Positions 1 to 8,881 are shown, numbered from the stretch's first letter. The stretch is 24,561 nucleotides of DNA from Thermoplasmata archaeon (GCA_021828085.1 JAKATE010000010.1:1-24561); one strand, 5' to 3'. Numbers and translations are program-made. The notes: generated by a model from the sequence alone, not told the origin.

Positions 1-2
1 CT

Positions 3-335
3 TTCTCCCCGGCCCAGCCTTCCCCGTGGATACCCCAACTCCCCGCTCCTACGCTCCAACCCATCGCGCAGTCCGGCGCGGACTCCATCGCGGTCCCCAG
101 CACGAGCGACGGACAGGTCGTCGACATGGCCGCGATCATCAGTGTCCAGGGGGGCGACCCCAACCAACCCTTCACCTACACTTGGAGAACGGACGATGGA
201 ATGACCTACTCCGTGGTCGGGGGCCCTGACTCGAGCATCAGTCACTGGTTCCAGACCCCCGGGCCGCACACCATCTCCGTGACCGTTTCGCAACCCGGGG
301 TCAAGCCCATTCAGGAAACCTTCACCCAGCTCTGA
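3..335 (+). CDS. C-terminal fragment of a PKD/Ig-like surface protein
   Basis: The frame is open from the window edge to a TGA at 333-335, so this is the last ~110 residues of a longer protein whose start lies outside. The visible part begins with a Pro/Ser/Gln-rich linker and then resembles a PKD/Ig-like beta-sandwich: a central YTWRTDDG strand-turn, a S-HWFQTPGPHTISVTVS segment like the PKD 'H-F-x-x-P-G-x-Y-x-V-x-V-x-V' end, and a short tail. Such repeats are common in archaeal cell-surface and secreted proteins, where they act as adhesive or spacer modules. No membrane anchor or sorting signal is seen at the C-terminus, so attachment, if any, would be elsewhere. The function of the whole protein cannot be judged from this piece. 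Confidence 0.7.
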   Translation, partial: FSPAQPSPWIPQLPAPTLQPIAQSGADSIAVPSTSDGQVVDMAAIISVQGGDPNQPFTYTWRTDDGMTYSVVGGPDSSISHWFQTPGPHTISVTVSQPGVKPIQETFTQL

Positions 336-656
336 GGAGGGAGTGACGGAGGGGCGCCGCCCCTTCCCGTGCCCTGGAGAGGGAGCCCCGGGGAGGGGCC
401 TCCCTTCGGGGGCCGACCCGTGGGCCCCGGTTCGCTGCTGTCCGATCCCCTCTCCGAGGCTCGGGCTCGACGGGGCATGCTCCGGTGATGCGCGGTCACC
501 GGCGAGGAGAGTCGATCGCCCCCGGGGGCCCTTCCGCCGGGATTCTCCGCTCCGCGGGGCGACTCCCCCAACCGTTTTAGTGGGAGGGGACCCTCGGCGC
601 GGCACCTGGGGAAGTGCCCGGGCGGGTCGTCCGATCTGGGAGGCAAGCCAACGGGC
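336..656. other. Non-coding gap upstream of P5C dehydrogenase
   Basis: About 320 nt with no convincing gene. Open frames on both strands have Pro/Arg/Gly-rich translations with no family resemblance and are best explained by GC content. I looked for tRNA, SRP RNA and RNase P RNA signatures and saw none. Several short GC-rich self-complementary stretches (for example around 385-412) could fold but have no recognisable shape. The only AT-rich patch is the TATA-like box near 571-580. It may hold the 3' UTR of the surface protein and the promoter of the dehydrogenase. Confidence 0.5.
571..580 (+). promoter_or_regulatory. TATA-like box for the P5C dehydrogenase gene
   Basis: ACCGTTTTAG is the single AT-rich patch in a GC-rich intergenic region. 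It lies about 80 nt before the ATG, so transcription from it would give a ~50-nt leader, which fits the GGGAGG ribosome-binding site at 638-643. Inferred from position and base content only. Confidence 0.4.
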
Positions 657-2276
<1,620 letters not shown>

Positions 2277-2325
2277 TCCCGCGGCGGGCTCCTTCCGAGG
2301 CGCGAGCGCCGGGAGATCGTCCGTC

Positions 2326-2340
2326 CGCGAACGGTTCGCG
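2326..2340. other. 15-bp inverted repeat between convergent genes
   Basis: CGCGAACGGTTCGCG is a perfect 7+1+7 dyad, effectively a 5-bp stem with a 5-nt loop, in the 81-nt gap between the convergent dehydrogenase and transporter genes. There is no following T-run, so it is not a classical terminator. It may help 3'-end formation or be chance in GC-rich DNA. Confidence 0.3.
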
Positions 2341-2357
2341 CGATGGAGCCCCCTCGC

Positions 2358-3353
2358 TCAGAGGTCCGGGGAGACGGGCGGAGCCTCCATCGGCACCGCC
2401 CGGAGTGGAGCCCGGGGGCGAGGGGAAGGACGCCGGCCGGCCAGCTCGAAGAGGGCCAAGCCGGAGAGGATGATCGCGAGCCCGACCCCTTCGATCCAGC
2501 CCGCGCTCTCGCCCAGCAGGGTCACCCCGACCAGGAGGGCCACGATGGGGATCAGGTAGTTCACGAGGTTCGCGGAGACGGCTCCGGCGTTGTGGATCAT
2601 CCGGAAGAAGATCGCGTAACCGGCCACCACGCTGAAGAGCGCGAAGTACGCGAGCGAGGAGACGGTGGGGAGGGTCTCCGCAAGCGTGTAAGGGCCCGCC
2701 ACGATGATCATCGCGAACCCCGAGAGCCCGGCCGCACCGGCGAACTGGGCCGCCTGCCCGTAGCGGCCCTCTCCCTCGGGTCGGTAGCGGCTGACCAGGA
2801 CCGTCCCCACGGCCTGCGAGGCTGCCCCGCCTAGGATCGCGGCGAAGGCGACGGGGTTGCTGAGGAGGGTGGTCCCCGCCGCGCCGATCTCCAGCAGCAG
2901 TACCCCGGAGAACCCGACCAGGAGTCCGCCAATGCCGAGGGCTCGGAGACCGCTGGAAGCGCCCAGGGCCAGGGCCCCGAGCACAGCGATGAGCGGCGTC
3001 GTCGCGTAGATGACCGAGGCGAGGCCTCCCGTGGTGAACTGGACGCCCCAAAAGAGCAGCACGTTGTTCCCCCCGATGAGCAAACCCCCGAGAGCGGCCG
3101 AGGAGGCCAGCGAGCGCGCGGAGGGCCAGGGGGCTCCTGACAGGACTCCGAGCGCCACTCCCACCAGGGTGGCCAGGGCGAGGGCGAAGGTGAGCAAGGT
3201 GAAGGGCGCGGCTCCCTCGTGGATCCCCCAGCGGGCGATCGGGAAGGTCGCTCCCCAGAGCCCACCCAGGACTAGCAGCATCAACAGCCCCGGCACCCTT
3301 GTTCCGGAAGGGTTCTTCGCAGACCTCCCCGGAGGGGCTTCGACGTGCGACAT
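2358..3353 (-). CDS. EamA/DMT-superfamily membrane transporter
   Basis: The 331-residue protein is a ten-helix drug/metabolite transporter with two EamA repeats. After a short polar N-terminus it starts with LLMLLVLGGLWGATFPIARW, the usual first EamA helix with its G-x-W-G-x-x-F motif. Alternating hydrophobic helices follow, with a second repeat beginning near AAILGGAASQAVGTVLV. Members export or import amino acids, nucleosides, sugars or other small metabolites; substrate cannot be read from sequence. The last ~25 residues are Pro/Arg-rich and cytoplasmic. The ATG at 3353 lies about 29 nt after a CCTACATCC patch, compatible with a leaderless transcript. It is divergent from the GNAT gene and convergent with the P5C dehydrogenase, with no operon partner. 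Confidence 0.92.
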   Translation of the reverse strand: MSHVEAPPGRSAKNPSGTRVPGLLMLLVLGGLWGATFPIARWGIHEGAAPFTLLTFALALATLVGVALGVLSGAPWPSARSLASSAALGGLLIGGNNVLLFWGVQFTTGGLASVIYATTPLIAVLGALALGASSGLRALGIGGLLVGFSGVLLLEIGAAGTTLLSNPVAFAAILGGAASQAVGTVLVSRYRPEGEGRYGQAAQFAGAAGLSGFAMIIVAGPYTLAETLPTVSSLAYFALFSVVAGYAIFFRMIHNAGAVSANLVNYLIPIVALLVGVTLLGESAGWIEGVGLAIILSGLALFELAGRRPSPRPRAPLRAVPMEAPPVSPDL

Positions 3354-3377
3354 CCTGGGAAAAATCGTCGCCCGGTC

Positions 3378-3386
3378 GGATGTAGG
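3378..3386 (-). promoter_or_regulatory. TATA-like box for the EamA transporter
   Basis: CCTACATCC on the minus strand is centred about 29 nt upstream of the ATG at 3353, the spacing seen before other genes in this window. It is weakly AT-rich, so the call is tentative. Confidence 0.35.
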
Positions 3387-3448
3387 CCGAGTGAAGCGGA
3401 CCTGACGTGTCGGGGAAGAGCGGTCCGGGGGGGCCCTTCTCTCGCGCG

Positions 3449-3457
3449 GCTTTTACG
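3449..3457 (+). promoter_or_regulatory. TATA box setting a leaderless GTG start
   Basis: The TTTTA run at 3451-3455 is centred 27 nt before the GTG at 3480. An archaeal start site about 25 nt downstream of TATA would fall on this codon, which decides the start of the GNAT gene. Confidence 0.6.
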
Positions 3458-3479
3458 GAGAAACGCCTCCACCTTACTC

Positions 3480-4496
3480 GTGGCCGGCTCCCTCCCTCCG
3501 GGCTGGAAGGACTACCTCCGCGAGCTGGGGAGCACCCAGGGAACGGCCGGAAAGCGCCGGGGCGCCTACTGGCAGGGAGAGGTCCAAGGGCGGCGGGTCC
3601 TTTGGCGCTCGGTGGAGACCCCACAGGGACCGGGCTTCCTTCTCTTTCCCCCTCCCTCCCGGCGGGGGACCCAGGGTTGGGAACTCTATCTTCCCCCCGC
3701 GGCCCGCCCCTCCCTCCCTCTGCGGGCGGCCTTGGTCGATCTGAGGCGAACGGTCCGGCCCCCTCTCCTCACACTTCCCGAGCGAGTCCTGGGCGTGCCC
3801 GATGGGTCGCTCGGACGAACGCTCAGGGGCCTGGGGTTCCGTCGCATCCGTCGGCAGCGGCTTTCCCTTCCCCTCCCCGTCAATCGCGAGCGCCCCACTC
3901 CCCCGGGAGTCCGCCTGCGCTCTGCGAGCCCTGGAGACCTGCCGCGCATTGTCCGCCTATCCGGAGAAGCTTATCGCGACCACATCGACGAAGCCTTTGG
4001 ACCGGGGGCCAACGTTCGGCTCTTCGGGCCAGCGTATCTGACCGCCCTTTGGAGCTCGCGCTACGGCCTTCTCGACCGGAAGAGCTCCTCGGTGGCGCTT
4101 CGCTCCGGACGGTTGGTCGGGGTGGTGTTGGTGACCCGAAGACCGAACCCGCACATCCAGGAGCTCTCGGTGCACCCGTCGCACCGGGGCCGAGGGATCG
4201 GCTCGGCGCTGCTCGGTCGGGTCTTTCGGGAGTTGCGTCGGGCGAAACAGGAGGAGGTCTCCCTCGGGGTGACCCTGGAGAACCCCACCGGTGCCTACCG
4301 GTGGTACCGCAGACTGGGCTTCCGTCCCGTGCCCGGGTCCCGGGGAAGGATCGAGGGGGTGTGGATCAACGAGACGGGGAGACGGAGGCTCAAGCTGCGG
4401 GTCCTCCACGAGGGGACTAGGGGGCGCGCCGGGGTGCGCCGCCCGGCCCGCCCGTCTGACCGACGCGGAAGCGCAGGTAGATCGCGACGAGCATGA
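3480..4496 (+). CDS. GNAT N-acetyltransferase with degenerate N-terminal half
   Basis: The C-terminal half (about residues 143-290) is a GNAT acyl-CoA transferase domain: VRLRSASPGDLPRIV opens it, and motif A is ELSVHPSHRGRGIGSALL with the R/Q-x-x-G-x-G/A acetyl-CoA loop. The end is a typical ENPTGAYRWYRRLGFRPV. The N-terminal ~140 residues end in GRTLRGLGFRRIRRQRLSLP, which looks like the close of a second GNAT fold that has lost its acetyl-CoA motif, so this may be a tandem-GNAT protein. I chose GTG 3480 (338 aa) over an open frame reaching back to 3345, because a TATA box lies 27 nt upstream and the extra residues are Arg/Pro-rich. The acceptor substrate is unknown. The last ~35 residues are basic, low complexity, and overlap the convergent small membrane-protein gene by 80 nt. 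Confidence 0.85.
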   Translation: MAGSLPPGWKDYLRELGSTQGTAGKRRGAYWQGEVQGRRVLWRSVETPQGPGFLLFPPPSRRGTQGWELYLPPAARPSLPLRAALVDLRRTVRPPLLTLPERVLGVPDGSLGRTLRGLGFRRIRRQRLSLPLPVNRERPTPPGVRLRSASPGDLPRIVRLSGEAYRDHIDEAFGPGANVRLFGPAYLTALWSSRYGLLDRKSSSVALRSGRLVGVVLVTRRPNPHIQELSVHPSHRGRGIGSALLGRVFRELRRAKQEEVSLGVTLENPTGAYRWYRRLGFRPVPGSRGRIEGVWINETGRRRLKLRVLHEGTRGRAGVRRPARPSDRRGSAGRSRRA

Positions 4497-4644
4497 GCAG
4501 CACGAAGACCAGCGGCAGGACCAGGCCGAGCGGGTCCGGGAGGATATCCGAGACGAAGGCCGCCGCGAAGAAGATGATGGCGAGGGCCGTGAAGAGGGAA
4601 GCTGACGGTGTCCCGGCCGCCCCTTCCCCCGGTACCGAAGGCAT
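4417..4644 (-). CDS. Small two-helix membrane protein, unknown function
   Basis: A 75-residue protein with two hydrophobic segments, roughly SLFTALAIIFFAAAFVSDIL and GLVLPLVFVLLMLVAIYL, separated by a short PDP turn and ending in a Gly/Pro/Arg-rich tail. I do not recognise a family. The clean membrane profile amid Arg/Pro-rich shadow frames argues that it is real. I took the ATG at 4644 because the upstream extension of the frame is basic, shadow-like sequence; CTTTCAAGG near 4676-4684 could be its promoter. It overlaps the 3' end of the convergent GNAT gene by 80 nt, in the low-complexity tails of both. It may be a small accessory or regulatory membrane protein. Confidence 0.55.
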   Translation of the reverse strand: MPSVPGEGAAGTPSASLFTALAIIFFAAAFVSDILPDPLGLVLPLVFVLLMLVAIYLRFRVGQTGGPGGAPRRAP

Positions 4645-4675
4645 GGGATCCCTTGGAGGGGCGAGCCACCGAACC

Positions 4676-4684
4676 TTGAAAGGT
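4676..4684 (-). promoter_or_regulatory. Possible TATA-like box for the small membrane protein
   Basis: CTTTCAAGG on the minus strand is centred about 35 nt before the ATG at 4644. It is weak and slightly far, allowing a leader of several nucleotides. Position-based inference only. Confidence 0.2.
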
Positions 4685-4847
4685 CTGAGCGGAACCCTGC
4701 GAGGTCGCCGGGCAGGCCCGGCCCTCCGCCACCTTTGGGAGGGGAGGAACCATCTCCCCGGCGAGCCTCTGGCCACGGACCGAGGTGAACGCGCCTGAGG
4801 GAACCGGGGACCCCCGGCTCCGATCTCCCGGGGGGGAGCGGAGGGGG

Positions 4848-5732
4848 ATGAGCGCTCATGCGGGCCGGCTCGTGGTCCTCTCCGAGGAGGACCCGGTCGC
4901 CCAGGGGGTGGGGGAGGCCCTCGGCCCCGGTCGGACCACGGGAGAGCGGGTCGGCGGCGCCTTCGTCTACGACCTCGGCGACGGGCTCTTCCTGCTCAAG
5001 CGCCCGGGCCTTCACATCCACGATGAGACCCTCGGCCCGGAGCTTGCCGACGCGCTCCCCTGGAGCCCGGAAGCGGTCATCTTCCCTTCCGTGCACCGGA
5101 GCGAGAGCGGCCGAGCGTGCCTCACCGCCCACCCCCTGGGGAACCTGGGATCCGAAGCGACCCTCGGGGGTCAACCCCGTCGGCTCGTGCCGGTCCCCGC
5201 CCGTCTGCTCAGCGCCACCCTGCTCGCTCTCTCGGAAGCTTCCTCCCGCGTGGGGCTGCCCGCCACATTCGAGGCGACGCACCACGGGCCCGGCTTGGAT
5301 CTCCCCGCCTTCTTCGTGGAGGCGGGGGCCTCCTCCGAGGTCTGGAAGGACGCCCGCATCCATCGGGAGATCGCCGCTGTCGTCCGAGCGCTAACGCCGG
5401 AGCCGCTGCGGGAGGACCCCATCGTGATCGGGGTGGGCGGAGGGCACTATGCCCCCCGTTTCGGGGACCTGGTCCGCCTGCGTCACCTGGCGGTCGGGCA
5501 CATGGTCCCCCGCCATCAGGAGGGAGGGCTGGATGGAGCCCTCTGGGCGGAACTCGTTCGGGCGACGCCGGGGGTCTCGGGGGTGCTCTTCGCCTCGGCG
5601 CCCTCCCCGCTCAGCGCTCCTCCCCCGAGGAGCGTGCCGGTCCTTCCGGAGGGCGCCCTTGCCCTCCGAGCTTCGCCGGGCAACGGACCGGCGGGGCGAT
5701 CGAGCGCCCCCGGGAAGGGACTCACTCCTTGA
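4848..5732 (+). CDS. dtdA: Archaeal-type D-aminoacyl-tRNA deacylase (DTD2)
   Basis: This cytoplasmic proofreading enzyme removes D-amino acids wrongly attached to tRNA, so the tRNA is recycled. The 294-residue protein has the archaeal/plant DTD2 signatures in order: IFPSVHRSESG (~78-88), LTAHPLGN (92-99), FEATHHGPGLDLPAFFVEAG (141-160) and VGGGHYAPRF (196-205), whose His residues are thought to bind zinc. The ATG at 4848 is preceded directly by the purine-rich GGAGGGGG; an in-frame GTG at 4785 would add 21 residues unlike the family and is not preferred. The last ~45 residues are Pro/Ser/Gly-rich and probably disordered. The gene is divergent from the small membrane protein and its stop overlaps the convergent RHH gene by 11 nt. 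Confidence 0.93.
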   Translation: MSAHAGRLVVLSEEDPVAQGVGEALGPGRTTGERVGGAFVYDLGDGLFLLKRPGLHIHDETLGPELADALPWSPEAVIFPSVHRSESGRACLTAHPLGNLGSEATLGGQPRRLVPVPARLLSATLLALSEASSRVGLPATFEATHHGPGLDLPAFFVEAGASSEVWKDARIHREIAAVVRALTPEPLREDPIVIGVGGGHYAPRFGDLVRLRHLAVGHMVPRHQEGGLDGALWAELVRATPGVSGVLFASAPSPLSAPPPRSVPVLPEGALALRASPGNGPAGRSSAPGKGLTP

Positions 5733-5988
5733 GCTTGCGCTTGGGGGCCCGGGGTCGGTAGACGAAGGCGCCGCTCTTGTAGACCGTCTTCCCGAGCCGC
5801 AGGTCCCGGATGGCCGCGTACTTCGGGGCCTTCTCGGTGCTCATGAGGGTGTCGATCACCTGCCGGAAGAGGGCGCTCTGGTTGATCTCCGGGTGCCGCT
5901 CCAGGAACAGGTTCTGCTGGCGGGTGATGGTGATGTTCTTGCGGAGCATCCCCTCGTCTCCGACGCTCCGGTTGCCGCGTCCAGGCAT
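5722..5988 (-). CDS. Ribbon-helix-helix DNA-binding protein
   Basis: An 88-residue protein whose residues ~14-49 fit a ribbon-helix-helix (CopG/MetJ-like) fold: a KNITIT beta strand, then two helices around QQNLFLERHPEINQSALF and RQVIDTLM. Such proteins are dimers that insert a beta-ribbon in the DNA major groove. The remaining ~35 residues are basic and end in APKRKLKE, which could add DNA or RNA contacts. An ATG at 6000 would add four residues, but the TATA box at 6009-6018 is only 14 nt upstream of that codon and 26 nt upstream of the ATG at 5988, so the latter fits a leaderless mRNA. The short dyad GCTA-TT-TAGC overlapping that box could be an autoregulatory operator. Targets are unknown. 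Confidence 0.7.
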   Translation of the reverse strand: MPGRGNRSVGDEGMLRKNITITRQQNLFLERHPEINQSALFRQVIDTLMSTEKAPKYAAIRDLRLGKTVYKSGAFVYRPRAPKRKLKE

Positions 5989-6008
5989 GAGAATGCGCAT
6001 GGATACGT

Positions 6009-6018
6009 GCTATTTAGC
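6009..6018 (-). promoter_or_regulatory. TATA box within a short dyad, RHH gene promoter
   Basis: GCTAAATAGC on the minus strand is the only AT-rich patch here and is centred 26 nt before the ATG at 5988. The outer four bases on each side (GCTA/TAGC) are inverted repeats, the kind of short palindrome RHH dimers bind, so autoregulation is possible but unproven. Confidence 0.55.
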
Positions 6019-6092
6019 CGTTGTCGTCCGAGAAGCCTCGGGGGGGCCGTCCACAGGGCCCCGTTCCGCTCCCCGCCGTCGGTCCTCGTGTC

Positions 6093-7427
6093 CTAGGGGG
6101 GGGCGCGGTCCACGACCCCCCGGGGGGGCGGCCCACCGCGCCGGGGCGGTGGACCGCTCGCCACGACCCAGGGGGGACCCGGCGCGAGGAGGTGCCGCTC
6201 GGCCACCTCCCGGAGCTCGTTCGGGGAGAGTCCCCGGAGGACGCTGGGCCAGGTCAGCGGATGGTCCAGGGGGAGATCGAAGAGGGCCACCTCGGCGGCG
6301 AGCCCATGGGCTTGCCGGGCGGACTCCCAGAGGAGTGGCTGGCTCCCCAGGAGGCTCTCCCGGATGCCGTCGAGCTCCGAGCGGGGAATGCGGTGCTCGG
6401 CGAGCGACGCGCACTCCTTCCTCAACATCTTCTCGACGACCCGGGCATGGCGGAGATCGGTCCCGGCCTCGGCGACGAAGAGGCCACCCCCCTGGAAGGA
6501 CTCCAGGGAGCTACCCGCATCGTAGGCGAACCCGTGACGCTCCCGGACCCGCTGGAAGAGCCGGGAGATGACCGGGCGCCCCCCGAGGACCTCGTTGAGC
6601 AGGTAGAGCGCGGGGAAGGAGGGATCGCTCCGCGCGGGGGTCGCGCGGCCGAGCAGCACCTCCACCTGGGCGGTCCCCGGGATGGGTCGGTAGATCCACT
6701 TACGCGGGGCGGGGGGAAGGCGGTCCGGGAAGTTCAAGGGTCCCAGCCCTGGCCCCAGGGAGAGCACCCCGAAGGTCCGCTCCAAGAGGGAAAGGAGCCT
6801 CCTTTCGGGAGTGGCCGACGTCACCACGAGCTTCGCGTCCGATGGGAGGAGGAAGCGGCGGTGGAAGTCGGAGAGCGACGCCTGGGAGAGGTTCCCGAGG
6901 CTCGTCTCCGTCCCCAGGGGGTCCCGGTGATACGGGTGGCCGACGGGGAAGACGTTCTCCACCAAGGTCCTCTCGGCGAGCTCCTCGGGCTCCGATCGCT
7001 GGCGCAGCAGGGCCTCCCGATGCTGTCGGAGGACCCTTTCGATCTCGACCGTCTCGAGCCGGGGTCCTTCCACGGCCTGCGCCAGTAGCCCCAGGATCCT
7101 CTCCTCGGCGTCCATGGGACCGCCGACCTGGGCGTGGAAACCCTCCCAGTCCGCCGCAGCCCGAAAGGTGGAGGCGTTCTCATCGAGGGTGCGGGCGAAC
7201 TCACGCTTGTCCAATCGGGTGGTCCCCGCCCGGAGCAATGCCGCCAGGGCGGTCGCAGCCCCCTCTTGACCGTCCGGGTCCCTCGCACTCCCCCCCAAGG
7301 TCAGCCACGAGGCGCTCAGGGTGACCGTGCCCGGGGGCGAGGGTTGGAGATAGACCGTGAGGCCGTTGGAGAGGGTCTCCCGGGAGAGCTCGCGCGGGTC
7401 GCGCGCGAGGGGATTCTTTCGTCTCAT
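6093..7427 (-). CDS. M16 peptidase-like subunit, zinc site lost, R/Y pair kept
   Basis: A 444-residue two-domain M16 (pitrilysin/MPP-like) protein. Its N-terminal domain has lost the catalytic HxxEH: the aligned positions in EGAATALAALLRAG read Thr59, Ala62, Ala63. The C-terminal domain keeps the arginine/tyrosine pair that contacts substrate in M16B enzymes, Arg295 and Tyr302 in VRERHGFAYDAG. This is the expected pattern for the non-zinc subunit of a heterodimeric M16B peptidase. Its ATG at 7427 overlaps the stop of the upstream zinc-bearing subunit (ATGA), so the two are co-translated, probably in a fixed ratio. The open frame extends much further upstream but that part is antisense-like, Arg/Pro-rich sequence inside the partner gene. 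No signal peptide is visible, so the pair probably works in the cytoplasm. Confidence 0.9.
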   Translation of the reverse strand: MRRKNPLARDPRELSRETLSNGLTVYLQPSPPGTVTLSASWLTLGGSARDPDGQEGAATALAALLRAGTTRLDKREFARTLDENASTFRAAADWEGFHAQVGGPMDAEERILGLLAQAVEGPRLETVEIERVLRQHREALLRQRSEPEELAERTLVENVFPVGHPYHRDPLGTETSLGNLSQASLSDFHRRFLLPSDAKLVVTSATPERRLLSLLERTFGVLSLGPGLGPLNFPDRLPPAPRKWIYRPIPGTAQVEVLLGRATPARSDPSFPALYLLNEVLGGRPVISRLFQRVRERHGFAYDAGSSLESFQGGGLFVAEAGTDLRHARVVEKMLRKECASLAEHRIPRSELDGIRESLLGSQPLLWESARQAHGLAAEVALFDLPLDHPLTWPSVLRGLSPNELREVAERHLLAPGPPWVVASGPPPRRGGPPPRGVVDRAPP

Positions 7428-8758
7428 CCCCGTTTGCCCCCGGTCCCGGGGCCGGCGCGCGGGGGCTCGACCTCGTAGTGGACGATGTTCAAGGAACGGT
7501 CGGTGAACAAGCGCTGGGCGCTCTGCTGGAGCTCGGTCGGGGTGACCCGGAGGGCGCGGCGGAAGAGCCGATCCTCGAGCCCGAGGTCTCCGAGCGCCCA
7601 GAAGAACCCTACCCGGAAGGCCGAGCCGGTGGCTCCCTCGCGGGCCAGCACGCTCCCCCGAACGAGGCGCTCCTTGAGGTGGCGTAGCTCCTCCGGAGGG
7701 ACGGGGTCTCGGGATGTGCGTTCGATCTCCTGGAGGAGGCGTTCCTCCAGGCGGGGGAGCTCCACGCCAGGCGCGCACTGCGCATACACGGTGAAGAGCC
7801 CGGGGTGCACCCGGGGGGCGTACTGGCTCGTCGCCCTGGTGGCGAGCCCTTCGTCCACGAGCGCCTGATAGAGCCGGGCCGTAGGGTGCTCGCGCTCTTC
7901 GAAGCGCGAGCCGCCGGTGGGAAAGAAGGAGTTGTCCCCCCCGAGGAGTAGGTCCAGGAGGAGCAGGCTCGCGGCCTCCGGCTCCGAGGCCGCCGCGGAG
8001 CGCCAACCTAAACGCAGCAGAGGGGTGGAGCCCGGCCCGCGCAGCGTGGAGATCCGCCGCCCGGTCTGGGCCGGTTCGCGGTCCTTCACGAGAGGATCCT
8101 CGACGGGGTGATGGATCCGGCCGAAGAGGCGGCGGACGTGAGGGAAGGTCTCGCGCGGGTCGAAGCCGCCGCTCACCACGAGGCAGGCGTTCTCCGGGCC
8201 GTAGAAGCGGTGGTAGAAACTCGAAAGGTGTTCCCGGTCCATGGCCCGGATGTCCTCGGCGTACCCCAGGGCATCCCAACGGTACGGATGGCGCCGGAAG
8301 GCGAGGGCGTAGAGCTCCTCCTCCGACCGGAAACCCGGATGGTTCTCGTTCCCCTCCCTCTCCGAGAGGACCACCGAGCGCTCCCGGTCGATCTCACGTT
8401 CCGGGAGGGTCGCGCCGACCAGGCGGTCCCTCTCGATCGAGAGGGGGATGTCCAGATGCTCTCGGGGGACCGTGCTGAAGTAGGCGGTGAAGTCATTGTC
8501 GGTGAAGGCGTTGAGGATCCCCCCGACCCCCACCAGCGCCCGGTCGATGGCCCCTGCGGGGTAGTGGGGGGAACCCTTGAAGAGCATGTGCTCGAGCCAG
8601 TGGGCGGCTCCCGTGCTCCCTTTGGGCTCGTTCTTCGAGCCGACGCGGTGCCAGACCCAGACCGAAGCGACCGGGGAGAGGGGTCGGGGGAGGAGCAGGA
8701 CCGTGAGACCGTTCTCGAGGCGTCTCCGAAGGGTGGGGGGAGGAGGGACCCGTTGCAC
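7424..8758 (-). CDS. M16 zinc peptidase, catalytic subunit
   Basis: A 444-residue M16B metallopeptidase. The inverted zinc motif is intact: His53, Glu56 and His57 in AAHWLEHMLFKG, with the third ligand probably Glu133 in ERSVVLSEREG, about 75 residues on. The second domain (from ~residue 220) lacks an obvious R/Y pair (QALVDEGLATRATSQY), so it probably needs the downstream partner to bind substrate. I chose GTG 8758 because a TTAAAT box is centred 25 nt upstream and the protein then begins just before the expected first strand (ENGLTVLLLPRPLSPVASV). The open frame continues to 8986 but the extra ~75 residues are low complexity and cover the promoter region. Members degrade peptides or trim precursors; the substrate here is unknown. 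Confidence 0.92.
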   Translation of the reverse strand: MQRVPPPPTLRRRLENGLTVLLLPRPLSPVASVWVWHRVGSKNEPKGSTGAAHWLEHMLFKGSPHYPAGAIDRALVGVGGILNAFTDNDFTAYFSTVPREHLDIPLSIERDRLVGATLPEREIDRERSVVLSEREGNENHPGFRSEEELYALAFRRHPYRWDALGYAEDIRAMDREHLSSFYHRFYGPENACLVVSGGFDPRETFPHVRRLFGRIHHPVEDPLVKDREPAQTGRRISTLRGPGSTPLLRLGWRSAAASEPEAASLLLLDLLLGGDNSFFPTGGSRFEEREHPTARLYQALVDEGLATRATSQYAPRVHPGLFTVYAQCAPGVELPRLEERLLQEIERTSRDPVPPEELRHLKERLVRGSVLAREGATGSAFRVGFFWALGDLGLEDRLFRRALRVTPTELQQSAQRLFTDRSLNIVHYEVEPPRAGPGTGGKRG

Positions 8759-8778
8759 GTCTCGTCCAAAGGGGCCCG

Positions 8779-8787
8779 CATTTAAGC
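8779..8787 (-). promoter_or_regulatory. TATA box for the M16 operon, leaderless GTG start
   Basis: GCTTAAATG on the minus strand is centred about 25 nt before the GTG at 8758. It is isolated AT-rich sequence in a GC-rich intergenic region and decides the start of the catalytic M16 subunit. Confidence 0.6.
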
Positions 8788-8835
8788 GCGTCTCCTCCTC
8801 TTCCTCCGAAGAGAGCGCCCACGAAGGCCTCCCCG

Positions 8836-8881
8836 TCGGTGACCTCTCCTCTCCGCGCGTCGAAGGAGAGAGGAGCACCGA
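8836..8881. other. Long imperfect hairpin between divergent genes
   Basis: TCGGTG (8836-8841) pairs with CACCGA (8876-8881), and after a two-base bulge CTCTCCTCTCC (8844-8854) pairs with GGAGAGAGGAG (8865-8875), with one mismatch, one possible G-U and a ten-base loop. If the two flanking genes are leaderless this element is in neither mRNA, so it is either a DNA-level element or part of an unannotated small RNA. No known RNA family is recognised. Confidence 0.35.

Noticed and set aside
385..520. Possible structured RNA (SRP, RNase P or tRNA) in the first gap
   Set aside because: GC-rich complementary segments exist, but none of the conserved sequence motifs of these RNAs is present.
3350..3386. 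ACATCC/GGATGT inverted repeat between the transporter and GNAT genes
   Set aside because: Six-base arms with a long spacer overlapping a start codon; not distinguishable from chance.
4782..4788. Strong GAGGTGA ribosome-binding-like site before the deacylase gene
   Set aside because: No start codon follows at the right distance; the ATG at 4848 has its own purine-rich site.
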